Source of the DNA: Chitinophaga sp. Cy-1792
GTDB lineage: Bacteria > Bacteroidota > Bacteroidia > Chitinophagales > Chitinophagaceae
DNA: 64,000 nucleotides
NCBI RefSeq assembly: GCF_011752935.1
Contig: NZ_VWWO01000002.1
Location: forward strand, 1,426,001-1,490,000
Direction: 5' to 3'
Within the stretch, counting starts at the first letter, position 1. Each line of letters begins with the position of its first letter. Shown here one piece after another: positions 1-9,003 of the stretch. A model generated the notes under the pieces. It had not been told where the DNA came from. It ran no database searches and saw only the letters and a list, made by a program, of their open reading frames with translations. The position numbers and the translations under genes were made by a program.

Positions 1-2
1 AT

Positions 3-230
3 ACGAATCACCTGCAACAGGTAGTATTACATATTGCAGGCATGGGTTGCGAAGACTGTGAAGGTCACGTAAACAAGGCTTTGCAGCAGCTGCCCGGGGT
101 ACACCAGGTTCAAACCAAATATGACAAAGGGATTTCCACCGTTACTTTTGATAGTCTGCTGGTATCTTACCAACAACTGGCTACGACGGTGGAACGTGAA
201 ACAGGTTATAAAGTAATGCAACAAAATTAA
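3..230 (+). CDS. Heavy-metal-associated (HMA) domain, C-terminal part of a protein cut by the window edge
   Basis: The frame is open from base 3, and the residues before the first ATG (position 42) already match the first strand of an HMA domain (VVLHIAGMGC), so the gene starts outside the window. The metal-binding motif is GMGCEDC, with the two cysteines expected to bind a soft metal ion. The protein ends at MQQN. The neighbouring Cys-rich gene is of a kind usually found beside mercuric transporters in Bacteroidota, so this may be the HMA tail of a MerT-MerP fusion rather than a free MerP or a P-type ATPase domain. The HMA fold is well supported; the MerTP assignment is an inference from context. 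Confidence 0.8.
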   Translation, partial: TNHLQQVVLHIAGMGCEDCEGHVNKALQQLPGVHQVQTKYDKGISTVTFDSLLVSYQQLATTVERETGYKVMQQN

Positions 231-235
231 TACTT

Positions 236-451
236 ATGTCTTGCAGCGATATTCAATTAAATTCTCTGCTTACCTGCCCTCATTGCGGGTTTCAGAAAAA
301 TGAAGTAATGCCGGTAGATGCCTGCCAGTATTTTTATGTATGTACTGGTTGTCAGCAGCGGCTGCAACCCAAAGCCGGCGACTGCTGTGTGTATTGCAGC
401 TATGGTACGGTGAAATGCCCACCGATGCAGCAAGGCAATTGCTGCTGCTAA
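236..451 (+). CDS. Small Cys-rich GDCCVYCSYGTVKCPP protein of mercury/heavy-metal loci
   Basis: This 71-residue protein has two zinc-finger-like pairs near the N-terminus (CPHC and CTGC), then the signature GDCCVYCSYGTVKCPP and a terminal CCC. Proteins with this signature are typically annotated as hypothetical and lie next to merT-type transport genes. It starts 5 bases after the HMA gene stops, so the two are probably co-transcribed. There is no signal peptide, so a cytosolic metal-binding or metal-chaperone role is plausible, but the function has not been assigned to my knowledge. Confidence 0.8.
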   Translation: MSCSDIQLNSLLTCPHCGFQKNEVMPVDACQYFYVCTGCQQRLQPKAGDCCVYCSYGTVKCPPMQQGNCCC

Positions 452-458
452 GGATGGA

Positions 459-1919
459 CTAGTGCGAGATTACCTTCAGCGCCAGTTCCAGGTCCGCGTC
501 ATGTTTGGTCACGATATCCATCGGGGTGTAATGCACCACTTTATCAGGCATGATGCCGCGGCCATATACCGGATGTTGCAATACGGATACCACCCGCAAT
601 AAGGGGAACTCTACCCCGATATGGGTATGCGGTAAGGTGAGGTACTGCATAGCTCCGCCACTGCAGCCTTCTGAGCCGCCAGCGGTTTCTCTCCCGATAA
701 AAACAGCCTTTTTACAATATTGACGTATAGCCGCTGCCGTATGTGCTCCGGAGGAAAAGGTGGCCCCGTCAATTAATACGATGAGGTTACCATTATAATG
801 GTCTGTAGCAGCGATAGCCATTGGACGCAGCAGGTCTGTAAAGCCTTGCCGGAAGGCCATTTGATAGTGACCTGATTTTTTAATTCCCAGCGGTTTAAAG
901 CTCTCGTTATAACTCTCGCTTCTTAATGAATCGAACCAGGGGTTAAACCTGGTGTTGCCGGGATCAGGTACGCGTGCCCAGAGATCACCCACCATCCGGA
1001 ATGTGCTGTCGGCGAGATATGTCAGTAATGTCGCGGCAATCCTGATATCACCACCGGTGTTATGTCTCAGGTCGATGATAAGGTTTTTGATGTTCTTTTC
1101 ACGGATTTCTTTAAATGCCTTACTGAATATAAGGGTGTCCTCATATTGATAGCTATGTACTTCGAAACTGGCTGTGGCAGTGTTATCCAGGAAACGTAAA
1201 GGTAAATAGTCTGTATGGGTGGAAGTATTCCATTGCTGATAATTATCCACCTCCTTCACCGTTTGGGTAACCGCCGTGCCGGGAGTTACTGTTTTAACCT
1301 GTCCTGCGGCTGTTTTCAGCGTAATGGTATATGGTGGGTGCAGGTGGTAATATTTATTGCAGGCATCTTCAAAACCATCATATTCACTTAAAAATAATTC
1401 CTTGAAAGTCCGGTTGTTGCCATCTGCGGCGTATAGGTCGCTCCCATGCTGAATAATATCCGGCACTTTCACGTTGTTGATACTTAAAATCTCATCACCG
1501 GTATGCAGTTCTGCTGCCTGGAAGCTGGTTATCCATGCCCGGTTGTTTTGTACCAGTACCTGGAAAGGGAGCCTGGGCAGCACGTCGGCACTGGTGGGTT
1601 TGTAACCTGCCGAATTTCTCAATTGGGTATGGCCGCATTTTAATGCACTGATGAGCGGATAGATAGCGGCAATAAATTCATTTTCCGATAATGGCTGCTG
1701 AATAGCGTTAGCAGTACGTTTATAGCACTGATGGAAGCTGTCAGGAGCGGTATACAGGCCGTAGGCAGGGTGGATTTCCTTAATGGCATGATATAGGATA
1801 TCAAGGTCCTGTTGCATATCAGCAACGGAAAGTACATGCTTGTCTGTTGCCTGTTGTGCTTTTCCGGGTAATGGGAAAAGGGAAATAATCAGTAGTATGT
1901 ATAGGATGCCGGATCTCAT
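459..1919 (-). CDS. Secreted S41-family (C-terminal processing protease-like) peptidase
   Basis: A 486-residue protein with a signal peptide (about residues 1-22, ending GKAQQ). The central part has a PDZ-like stretch, and the C-terminal half has the tail-specific protease core: LIIDLRHNTGGD, then DGATFSSGAHTAA with the probable nucleophile serine at about residue 389-390, then FIGRETAGG. These blocks are characteristic of peptidase family S41. It probably acts in the periplasm or on the cell surface; the substrate is unknown. It converges on the metal gene pair (8 bases between stop codons) and has no obvious operon partner. Confidence 0.85.
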   Translation of the reverse strand: MRSGILYILLIISLFPLPGKAQQATDKHVLSVADMQQDLDILYHAIKEIHPAYGLYTAPDSFHQCYKRTANAIQQPLSENEFIAAIYPLISALKCGHTQLRNSAGYKPTSADVLPRLPFQVLVQNNRAWITSFQAAELHTGDEILSINNVKVPDIIQHGSDLYAADGNNRTFKELFLSEYDGFEDACNKYYHLHPPYTITLKTAAGQVKTVTPGTAVTQTVKEVDNYQQWNTSTHTDYLPLRFLDNTATASFEVHSYQYEDTLIFSKAFKEIREKNIKNLIIDLRHNTGGDIRIAATLLTYLADSTFRMVGDLWARVPDPGNTRFNPWFDSLRSESYNESFKPLGIKKSGHYQMAFRQGFTDLLRPMAIAATDHYNGNLIVLIDGATFSSGAHTAAAIRQYCKKAVFIGRETAGGSEGCSGGAMQYLTLPHTHIGVEFPLLRVVSVLQHPVYGRGIMPDKVVHYTPMDIVTKHDADLELALKVISH

Positions 1920-2090
1920 AATATTAATTGCTACTCCAATTTAACAAAACAGCAGGGATTCTCTGAAAATATAATTCATGCAGGCATCTGCCGGAGGCAT
2001 AATATATTTTTAACAAAAACCTCCTGTATATTATCACCTACTTTGCATTTCCGCCATAGCAGGCTATTTTAAGTGTTTATCTCACTCCTC

Positions 2091-3203
2091 ATGGAAAACA
2101 ACCTGTTAAAATCCAGGCAACATTTTGAAGCACTGGATGGATTACGCGGACTGGCAGCTTTATCGATTGTCGTGTTTCATCTGTATGAATTTCTCGTTCC
2201 CGACTATACGAAAAGCCCCATCGGTCATGGATACCTGGCGGTAGACTTCTTCTTTTGTCTCTCAGGTTTTGTGATAGGTTATGCCTATGATGAGCGTGCG
2301 CCCAAACTGGGCAACCGGCTTTTCTTCCTGAACCGGCTGATCCGCCTGCATCCGATGGTGATCTGGGGAAGTGTGATCGGTTTGCTGGGCTATCTTTTTG
2401 ATCCTTTCACCGGCGCAGCCAATATGGCGGAAGCAGGTGCCGGCAAGATAGTGCTTGCCTTTGTATGTTCACTGGTGCTACTACCGTTTCCCTGGCTGCC
2501 TGGCCGTGGCGGCGGACTATTTCCGTATAACACCCCAGCCTGGTCGCTGCTGATGGAGTACGTCATCAATATCGTATATGCGCTGGTGTTAGTGAGGGTT
2601 TCCAAACGTGTTTTGCTGGTATTGCTGGTTGGCGCTGCCGCCTGGCTGATTGCCGTGGCCCGTCTCCGGGGCTGGATCATCACCGGCTGGGACCAGTCTA
2701 CCTTTTTCGATGGTTTTGCCAGGGTAACGTTCTCCTTCCTGGCCGGGCTAACCGTTTTCCGCTGCAACCTGATTATTAAAAACAGGCTTAATTTCCTGTT
2801 GCTGGCGGCCTTGCTGACAGGCATGTTTGTGTTCCCGCATTTTAATAATGACTGGATCACCGAGATGGTGATTGTGATGGTGATATTCCCGCTGTTGCTT
2901 GCGCTGGGCGCAGGTATGCAGGTGACCGGATTCCTGGAGAAATGTTGTGTGTTTACCGGCAGGTTATCCTATCCGCTGTACATGACACATATCTGGGCGG
3001 TATGGCTTTTCGGCAATTACCTGTATATAGGGAAGCCGACGCCTGTAGCGGCCAATATTGCTGCTGTGGCCGTATTTTTCGGGACGGTGCTGTTGGGGTA
3101 CCTGGTACTACGTTTTTATGATGAGCCGCTCAGACGCTGGTTGTCGGGCAGGTTACAGTCGAGCTATAGACCTAAAAAAGAAACGGCCACTGTTGGTGTT
3201 TAA
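2091..3203 (+). CDS. Acyltransferase family 3 membrane protein
   Basis: Starts with HFEALDGLRGLAALSIVVFHL, the N-terminal signature of acyltransferase-3 (OafA/NodX-type) integral membrane proteins, in which the histidine of the FH motif is essential. About ten hydrophobic segments follow along 370 residues, and the C-terminus FYDEPLRRWL is typical. It transfers acyl groups to an extracellular or cell-envelope glycan; the acceptor cannot be told. I chose the ATG at 2091; a GTG at 2073 in the same frame is possible but adds only MFISLL. It is a single gene that ends at a strong hairpin. Confidence 0.88.
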   Translation: MENNLLKSRQHFEALDGLRGLAALSIVVFHLYEFLVPDYTKSPIGHGYLAVDFFFCLSGFVIGYAYDERAPKLGNRLFFLNRLIRLHPMVIWGSVIGLLGYLFDPFTGAANMAEAGAGKIVLAFVCSLVLLPFPWLPGRGGGLFPYNTPAWSLLMEYVINIVYALVLVRVSKRVLLVLLVGAAAWLIAVARLRGWIITGWDQSTFFDGFARVTFSFLAGLTVFRCNLIIKNRLNFLLLAALLTGMFVFPHFNNDWITEMVIVMVIFPLLLALGAGMQVTGFLEKCCVFTGRLSYPLYMTHIWAVWLFGNYLYIGKPTPVAANIAAVAVFFGTVLLGYLVLRFYDEPLRRWLSGRLQSSYRPKKETATVGV

Positions 3204-3214
3204 AAGAATAATAT

Positions 3215-3259
3215 AAAAAAGCTTCTCTTACCAGTAAACGTAGTAAGAGAAGCTTTTTT
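3215..3259. terminator. Bidirectional rho-independent terminator
   Basis: A perfect 17-bp inverted repeat (AAAAAAGCTTCTCTTAC and its complement, 3215-3231 and 3243-3259) with an 11-base loop. It has A- and T-runs on the outer sides, so it can stop transcription from both converging genes (acyltransferase on plus, ankyrin protein on minus). Confidence 0.85.
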
Positions 3260-3261
3260 AT

Positions 3262-3930
3262 TTAATTCGCTTCCAGTATTTTAATGATGGCGGTATATCC
3301 TGCCTGCTGCGCGTGTTGCAGCGGTGTGACGCCTCTGCCATCGGCGATATGCATATCACTTCCTGCGGCTTTCAGTATGGCTACTATTTCCTGGTATTTA
3401 CTGCTGCCGTCGCCGAGGATGATCGCTTCCAGGAGGCCTGTCCATCCCAGCCGGTTGATGTGATCCACAGGAAAGCCTTTGGTATTGGCGAGCAGCCTGA
3501 CTGTTTCCACGTGGCCTCTTTCGCAGGCTGGAATGAGCGCGGAACCACCGTAGCGGTTAAAAACATCAAAACGGGCGCCATGTGCCAGAAAAAGCTCCAG
3601 CATATCGTTTTGCCCGGTGGCGCCGGCAAAGAGGAAGGGACTGTCCAGGATCTCATCCTGCATATTGACGTCCGCGCCATGTGTCACCAGTAATTTAGCC
3701 ATTTCATATTGACGGCCATGAACGGCCAGCAAGAGGAGCGTGTGGCCTTTTTCGTCCTTTGTGTTGACGTTGGCGCCACCCTGCAGTGCCTTTTCTACTG
3801 CTTGCAGCTGGTTTCGTGATACCTGTTCAATAAGTGTTTCGGGTGTTTGTTGTTCCATATAATTTACAGTAATCGGCTTTCCGCCATTCGCCGGTAATGA
3901 TAACGTGAGTAGTAACAGGATTGTTTTCAT
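3262..3930 (-). CDS. Ankyrin-repeat protein with signal peptide
   Basis: A 222-residue protein. Residues 1-17 form a hydrophobic leader (MKTILLLLTLSLPANGG). From about residue 35 there are four to five ankyrin repeats with the usual pattern (KGHTLLLLAVHGRQYEMAKLLVTHGADVN-type blocks at about 60-90, then further copies to the C-terminus). Ankyrin repeats mediate protein-protein contact; no catalytic domain is present. In bacteria such proteins are often periplasmic inhibitors or scaffold proteins, but nothing nearby identifies a partner. A later start at MEQQTPETL (residue 25) would make it cytosolic and cannot be ruled out. Confidence 0.85.
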   Translation of the reverse strand: MKTILLLLTLSLPANGGKPITVNYMEQQTPETLIEQVSRNQLQAVEKALQGGANVNTKDEKGHTLLLLAVHGRQYEMAKLLVTHGADVNMQDEILDSPFLFAGATGQNDMLELFLAHGARFDVFNRYGGSALIPACERGHVETVRLLANTKGFPVDHINRLGWTGLLEAIILGDGSSKYQEIVAILKAAGSDMHIADGRGVTPLQHAQQAGYTAIIKILEAN

Positions 3931-4083
3931 ATGTTACCCAATTATGGTATTTGCAATCATGAACAAAGGTAGGCCGGCATCCCCGGCGATAATGGCACTT
4001 ATTATAACATTGCGGGTATATTTTATAACTATCATCGGTATGACTGCAGCGTCATTCCGGAAAAAGAGCCGTATTTTCGTAAG

Positions 4084-4632
4084 ATGAGTACAGTAGCTAC
4101 ACTTTCAGGAAAGAATAACGTTACCCTGAAAGCCATTGAACAACGTGACCTTGAAGAAATGGCCCTGCTGGCCAATGACCCCGCCATTGCGGCCAATCTC
4201 CGGGATAGTTTTCCGTCTCCCTATACAATGCAGGATGCGGAAGCTTTTTATGCGCTTATCCAGGAGGGAAAAATTAACCATGCATGGGGTATTTATTATA
4301 AAGATAAAATAGCGGGTGTTATCACCCTTACACCACAGCAGGATATCTACCAGCATTCTGCTGAAATAGGTTACTGGCTGGGCGCCCCATTCCACGGCAA
4401 AGGTATCATGTCTGAAGCGGTGTCTTTACTGACGGCTTATGGTTTTGAAGCCATGCACCTGCTGCGTATATACGCCGGCGTATTCGCCTATAATAAAGCC
4501 TCGCAGCAGGTCTTGCAGAAGGCAGGTTATCACCTGGAAGCAATAAAAAAACATGCGGTAATAAAGAACGGTGTATTACATCATGAACACCTGATGGTGA
4601 AGATGAATATAGATGAAAAAAAACAGGGATAA
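4084..4632 (+). CDS. GNAT-family N-acetyltransferase (RimJ/RimL type)
   Basis: A 182-residue protein with the acetyl-CoA binding region IGYWLGAPFHGKGIMSEAV at about residues 97-117 and the RimJ/RimL C-terminal block in which IYAGVFAYNKASQQVLQKAGY precedes a final beta strand. Members acetylate ribosomal protein N-termini, amino acids, polyamines or antibiotics, so the substrate is open. The start ATG lies directly after a GTAAG stretch. It stands alone between an ankyrin gene on the other strand and an unknown secreted protein. Confidence 0.88.
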   Translation: MSTVATLSGKNNVTLKAIEQRDLEEMALLANDPAIAANLRDSFPSPYTMQDAEAFYALIQEGKINHAWGIYYKDKIAGVITLTPQQDIYQHSAEIGYWLGAPFHGKGIMSEAVSLLTAYGFEAMHLLRIYAGVFAYNKASQQVLQKAGYHLEAIKKHAVIKNGVLHHEHLMVKMNIDEKKQG

Positions 4633-4683
4633 TGGTCTGTTGCTGATAGCCGGTTTCAGGAAATTCACTTAAATATTTATTTA

Positions 4684-5388
4684 ATGAAATTATTCAGTCA
4701 AGGTGTTTATGCTGTGCTGTCAGGCCTTTTCCTGCTTGGGTTTCCAGCTAAGGCGATTGCGCAGGATACAATAAAAGCAATTCCTAAGCGCATTCGGGTA
4801 GAAAAGGTTGCCTGTAAAGATGAGCATACAAATCGGCAGGGATGTAAATTAGTCATCAGCATAGATATGGGAGATACGGTGCTGTATTATGGCCGTGATA
4901 GTTATTTTCAGGGAGGCATACCGTTTATCTCCGACAGCGCCAGGATGGCCATAATAGAACAGTTGCTCTGTTTTAGAGGAGATACCACCACCTGCTGTTT
5001 CCCGGTAAGGAAATTTTATTATGAGTCTATCGAGCGTATTTGTCATCCCAAAGCGAAAAGCACTACCTATTCTACGCAGATTGATGCATTGTTTATGATT
5101 AACAGGATTGTTTATCCCGAAGGCGTCAGTCTCTGCAGCTGTCAGCCTGTAGTAATGAATCCAAAGACGGGCAAAGAGATGAATAACCAGCATGCTTTCG
5201 TAGCAGCGTATTTTGATGTGTATGAGCGGTGTTTAAAGCTGGCAAGAGAAACAGGCAGCCTGAAAAACTCATTTGCTTTCAATACAGATCAATATGCATG
5301 GCTGGACGCACAGACGGTTCCTGATGAAGTCCGCGAGAGAGCAAACAAGGAAAATGAGCGGATAAGGAAAAAACACTATCAGCAATAA
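4684..5388 (+). CDS. Secreted protein of unknown function
   Basis: A 234-residue protein with a clear signal peptide (about residues 1-26, cleavage after AIAQ). The mature part has seven or more cysteines, among them C-K-D, GCKL, CFRGDTTTCC, ICHP and LCSCQP, which suggests disulfides in the periplasm or outside the cell. The C-terminal 30 residues are charged and helical (VPDEVRERANKENERIRKK). I do not recognise a family. It is probably monocistronic; the next gene is on the opposite strand. Confidence 0.7.
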   Translation: MKLFSQGVYAVLSGLFLLGFPAKAIAQDTIKAIPKRIRVEKVACKDEHTNRQGCKLVISIDMGDTVLYYGRDSYFQGGIPFISDSARMAIIEQLLCFRGDTTTCCFPVRKFYYESIERICHPKAKSTTYSTQIDALFMINRIVYPEGVSLCSCQPVVMNPKTGKEMNNQHAFVAAYFDVYERCLKLARETGSLKNSFAFNTDQYAWLDAQTVPDEVRERANKENERIRKKHYQQ

Positions 5389-5428
5389 TGATATTCAGGC
5401 CTGGTAGGGTATCTGGGGGGAGATCTTA

Positions 5429-5896
5429 TTAATAAATTTCTATTATTACCATTTCCTGTTTATTAAAAATAAAGGTATCACCTGCTTTTTTATTCAATAA
5501 TACCCGCGCCAGTGGCGATAAAGGGGAGAGGAAAAATACCTGCCGGTCATCTACCTGCTGCTTACCTAAGCCAGCTGCAATAAAAAAATATTGTGCTTCG
5601 CAAACGATCAGCGCACCTGTCCGGGCAGTGGTGTAATGCATGTCTGCCTTTACTGTTTTCAGCTGGGCCAGCTCTTTGAGATTTTCTGCCTGCTGGCGGG
5701 TGTACATATCTTTTTCTAGATGTCCCATGGCACGACCCGTTTCATATTTATCACCGGCAGAGCTTTTACTTTCATTATTGGCCGCTTCCTGCGCATTGTC
5801 AATAGCAGCTTGCGCCGCCGCAATACGGTTTTCTATAATCTGCTGCCCCAGCAGCTTTAAACTGTTTTTAAATCCGATCATTTCCTGCGCGGCCAT
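5429..5896 (-). CDS. GreA/GreB-like C-terminal domain protein
   Basis: From the ATG at 5896 the product is 155 residues. The N-terminal half (about 1-80) is an Ala- and Gln-rich helical hairpin, and the C-terminal domain carries FFLSPLSPLARVLLNKKAGDTFIFN, which matches the SPxSPLGxxLxGKxxGD signature of the GreA/GreB C-terminal fold. Proteins of this kind are widespread in Bacteroidota and are often mislabelled 3-oxoacyl-ACP synthase. The role may be in transcription elongation rescue, but the tip residues of true GreA are not conserved here. The frame runs on upstream to 6109, but those 71 residues look non-coding. Confidence 0.78.
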   Translation of the reverse strand: MAAQEMIGFKNSLKLLGQQIIENRIAAAQAAIDNAQEAANNESKSSAGDKYETGRAMGHLEKDMYTRQQAENLKELAQLKTVKADMHYTTARTGALIVCEAQYFFIAAGLGKQQVDDRQVFFLSPLSPLARVLLNKKAGDTFIFNKQEMVIIEIY

Positions 5897-6112
5897 ATCT
5901 TTATCGTAATTAGCGGTTAATTTACATAAAAACACGGATAGCTGGCTTTTCCAGGTAAGAAATACCCGGTGTGTCCGTAAACAAATGACCCCAATCGTTG
6001 TTTTTACTGTTAGCAGAAAACGCTGATAAGGCAATGGTATTGCCAGCTCTCCAAAGCATTGAACAGATAGCAGTAGTCGACCGTATTCTTTCCTAACGAA
6101 AATGCACACACT

Positions 6113-7603
6113 ATGAAGTTTTCACTATTGCTAACCGTGATGGTTGGAACAGCTACTGTATTAGGAAGCTGTAATGGCGGAAATACCAGCCAGCCAGCCA
6201 CCACCGGTACCGACACCACCAAAGTAGCTGCTGATAACGGCTTCCCTCCCGGCCCAATTCCCAATACGGTTTTAACAGATGAATATATCAGGAATCTGGC
6301 TACAAGTATTTATGGCTGGGGATGGCCTATGGCCAATATCAATAATCGTATTATTCTTTTCAATAAGCTAAGGAACCCGATTTATGCGGGTGGGGTGCTG
6401 CCCTTGGCTCCGCCCAATCACCTTTGTATGCTAACAGATTACGTACGGCCGGAAGAACGTGCAGTAGCCTGTCCGAACCAGGATGTGGTGTACGGTTTTG
6501 GAGGACTGGACTTAGAAAAGGATGCGGTCATTGTACAGGTGCCGGACTTCGGCGACCGGTTCTGGGTATACCAGGTCTGCGATCAGCGAACAGATGCTTT
6601 TGCGAAACTGGGAAAAATGTATGACACAAAACCGGGATTCTATCTGTTGGCAGGAAAAAACTGGAATGGCAAAGTTCCCGGAGAAGTGAAGGATGTATTC
6701 AGATGTACCACCACCTTTGGTATTGTGATTCCCCGTGTATTCCAGTCGGATGATCCCGAAGACAAGAAAGCCATTCAGCCATTGATTGCTAATATTACCA
6801 TGTACCCACTGAGCGAATTTGATGGAAAGATGAAGACCACAGACTGGACGAAAACAGAGAAGACCCCGCCTGATCCCAATGGTGGTAATGCAGAAACTAA
6901 ATGGGTGGACCCGGAAATCTTTTTCGATCAGTTGCCTGGCATCTTAAAGGATGTGCCGCCACAACGCGGAGAAGAAGCGCTGTATGCACAAATGCAGGCA
7001 CTCGTAGATGGCATGGCGAAAAATCCTAAGTATAAGGAAATTGCTAAAAAAGCGGCCGTTGAAGCAGAGAAAAACCTGGTACAGCCATTGTTCCAGTTCG
7101 TAAATGTCGGTTATCCTGTAAAGTATAACTGGACTACACAGCGCAATGGCGCTCAGTTTGGTGTAGATTATCTGACACGTTTGTCTTGTGCCAAGGCAAA
7201 CATCTTCGTAAACAAACCTAATGAAACCCGGTACTTTTACCAGGACCTCGATTCCATGGGTGGCAGGTTAAATGGCTCCAGCAATTATACCGTTACCTTC
7301 CCTAAAGGTGAACTACCGCCGGTAAAGGGTTTCTGGTCGCTGACGTTGTATAATGAGCATCACTTCTTTGAGCCTAATGCCCTCGATAGATTTTCACTGG
7401 GTACCAAAAATAAAGGACTGAAAGAGAATCCTGACGGGTCGCTCACTATTTACGTGCAACATACTTCCCCTGGTGCGGATAAGGAAAGTAACTGGCTGCC
7501 TTCACCCAAGGCACCGTTTTCCTTGTATGTACGTTGCTACTGGCCGGAAGAAGCTGTTATGAATGATAGCTGGAACCCGCCTGCTGTTACGAAAGTGAAA
7601 TAA
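6113..7603 (+). CDS. DUF1254/DUF1214 lipoprotein
   Basis: A 496-residue protein with a lipoprotein leader (lipobox LGSC, Cys20). The N-terminal DUF1254 domain holds YGWGWPMANINNR and DVVYGFGGLDLEKDAVIVQ, and the C-terminal DUF1214 domain holds GFWSLTLYNEHHFF and ends with YWPEEAVMNDSWNPPAV. This pair of domains is known from many proteobacterial and Bacteroidota exported proteins; no enzymatic activity is firmly established. It faces away from the GreA-like gene and ends at a terminator. Monocistronic. Confidence 0.88.
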   Translation: MKFSLLLTVMVGTATVLGSCNGGNTSQPATTGTDTTKVAADNGFPPGPIPNTVLTDEYIRNLATSIYGWGWPMANINNRIILFNKLRNPIYAGGVLPLAPPNHLCMLTDYVRPEERAVACPNQDVVYGFGGLDLEKDAVIVQVPDFGDRFWVYQVCDQRTDAFAKLGKMYDTKPGFYLLAGKNWNGKVPGEVKDVFRCTTTFGIVIPRVFQSDDPEDKKAIQPLIANITMYPLSEFDGKMKTTDWTKTEKTPPDPNGGNAETKWVDPEIFFDQLPGILKDVPPQRGEEALYAQMQALVDGMAKNPKYKEIAKKAAVEAEKNLVQPLFQFVNVGYPVKYNWTTQRNGAQFGVDYLTRLSCAKANIFVNKPNETRYFYQDLDSMGGRLNGSSNYTVTFPKGELPPVKGFWSLTLYNEHHFFEPNALDRFSLGTKNKGLKENPDGSLTIYVQHTSPGADKESNWLPSPKAPFSLYVRCYWPEEAVMNDSWNPPAVTKVK

Positions 7604-7619
7604 TTTGCTGAGCGCGCTG

Positions 7620-7656
7620 AACGTGCTGATAGCGTTATGCTGTCAGCACGTTTTTT
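7620..7656 (+). terminator. Rho-independent terminator after the DUF1254 gene
   Basis: A 10-bp inverted repeat (AACGTGCTGA at 7620-7629 and TCAGCACGTT at 7643-7652) followed by a T-run. Confidence 0.75.
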
Positions 7657-7720
7657 AATTTACGTCCATTCAAAAAGTCATAAATTTAACGCCGTAGATT
7701 GGTTACCGCGAAATTGTTAT

Positions 7721-8305
7721 ATGATAGATTTTGAATTATTAAGACAGCACGTAGCTAAGTACATTCAGCTATCGGCAACAGAATTTGAAACATTTATCAC
7801 AGATTTTCATCCCAGGAAGATTAATAAGAAAAATTTCCTGTTGCGGGAAGGAGAGATCTGTAAGTATGAAGCATTTGTAACGAAGGGCTGTTTTCGTATC
7901 TATTATCTGGATGAAAACGGAGACGCACAAATCCTCTATTTCGCCGTAGAAACCTGGTGGGCAACAGATATAGACAGCTTTATTCATCAGCGCCCTTCCA
8001 TACTGAATATTGAAGCACTGGAAGATACCACTGTACTTGTCATCAGCAAAACCGATAAAGATAAACTCTATGAAGCCTTGCCGAAAGTAGAAAAGATGTT
8101 TCGTATCATGAACCAGCATTCCCTGGTAACCTTCCAGCGACGTGTGATTTCATCGCTGGGTAAAACGGCGGAGCAACGGTACCTGGAGTTTGTCGAAAAG
8201 TATCCTGCGCTTGAGCAGCGACTCACACAGCAACAGCTGGCGGCCTATCTGGGCATCTCTCACGAATTTTTAAGCAAGATCAGGAAACGACTGTCACGCC
8301 GATAA
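7721..8305 (+). CDS. Crp/Fnr-type cyclic-nucleotide-binding-fold regulator
   Basis: From the ATG at 7721 the product is 194 residues, the usual size of short Bacteroidota Crp-like proteins. The cNMP-binding beta-roll covers about residues 25-120 (FLLREGEICKYEAFVTKGCFRIYY), and a helix-turn-helix lies at the C-terminus (LTQQQLAAYLGISHEFLSKIRKRL). The phosphate-binding cassette of true CRP is not evident, so the ligand is unknown. The frame continues upstream to 7637, but that part overlaps the preceding terminator. It sits 69 bases before a cysteine hydrolase on the same strand and probably controls it. Confidence 0.86.
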   Translation: MIDFELLRQHVAKYIQLSATEFETFITDFHPRKINKKNFLLREGEICKYEAFVTKGCFRIYYLDENGDAQILYFAVETWWATDIDSFIHQRPSILNIEALEDTTVLVISKTDKDKLYEALPKVEKMFRIMNQHSLVTFQRRVISSLGKTAEQRYLEFVEKYPALEQRLTQQQLAAYLGISHEFLSKIRKRLSRR

Positions 8306-8374
8306 ATGATTTTTTGAACCAGTTCAATTTTCAGGAGATCCGGAGAAGATAATTTGCACACATAAATTTCTTTT

Positions 8375-8932
8375 ATGAAAACAGCACTCCTGATTATTGA
8401 TGTACAAAATGATTATTTCGAAGGCGGCGCGCATACGCTGGTAAACCCGATGCCGGCAGCGATGCATGCACAGCAGGTATTGACAGCTGCCAGGCTGCGG
8501 CAGTTACCAGTGGTGCATATACAGCACCTGGCCATTAATGAGGGGGCGGATTTCTTCCTCCCTGGTACGCCTGGAGCGGACATTCATCCGCTGGTGGAGC
8601 CGGCATCCGGCGAAATGTTGGTCATCAAGCATTACCCGAATAGTTTCAGGGAAACAACTTTACTGGAATACCTCCGCGGTGAAAATATCACAGATCTGTT
8701 GATATGTGGTATGATGACAGATGTATGTATAGACGCTACCGTCAGGGCCGCTATGGATGCAGGATTTACCACTACTGTAATCGGTGATGCCTGCACTACC
8801 CGCGACAGGGAGTTGTATGGCAAGCCGGTTGCTGCGGCGGCAGTGCATCAGGCTTACCTGGCCGGTATGGCGGCGCTCGGCGGATTGTATGCCCATGTAA
8901 TTACTGCCGCTGAATTCTGCGGAAACCAGTAA
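8375..8932 (+). CDS. Isochorismatase-like cysteine hydrolase
   Basis: A 185-residue protein with the catalytic triad of the family: Asp9 (LLIIDVQNDY), Lys85 (VIKHYPNSF) and Cys118 (MMTDVCIDATVRAA). The family includes isochorismatases, nicotinamidases, N-carbamoylsarcosine amidases and similar enzymes; the sequence alone does not fix the substrate. The preceding Crp-like regulator suggests inducible expression. Confidence 0.9.
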   Translation: MKTALLIIDVQNDYFEGGAHTLVNPMPAAMHAQQVLTAARLRQLPVVHIQHLAINEGADFFLPGTPGADIHPLVEPASGEMLVIKHYPNSFRETTLLEYLRGENITDLLICGMMTDVCIDATVRAAMDAGFTTTVIGDACTTRDRELYGKPVAAAAVHQAYLAGMAALGGLYAHVITAAEFCGNQ

Positions 8933-8946
8933 GGTGTAAACTATAA

Positions 8947-8978
8947 GACCCTCTCCGCAAAGCAGAGAGGGCCTTTTC
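8947..8978 (+). terminator. Rho-independent terminator
   Basis: The stem CCCTCTC (8949-8955) pairs with GAGAGGG (8965-8971) and a TTTTCTT run follows. It ends the cysteine hydrolase transcript before the converging SusD gene. Confidence 0.75.
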
Positions 8979-9003
8979 TTATTTGTCCATTGTTCTTGTA
9001 ATC

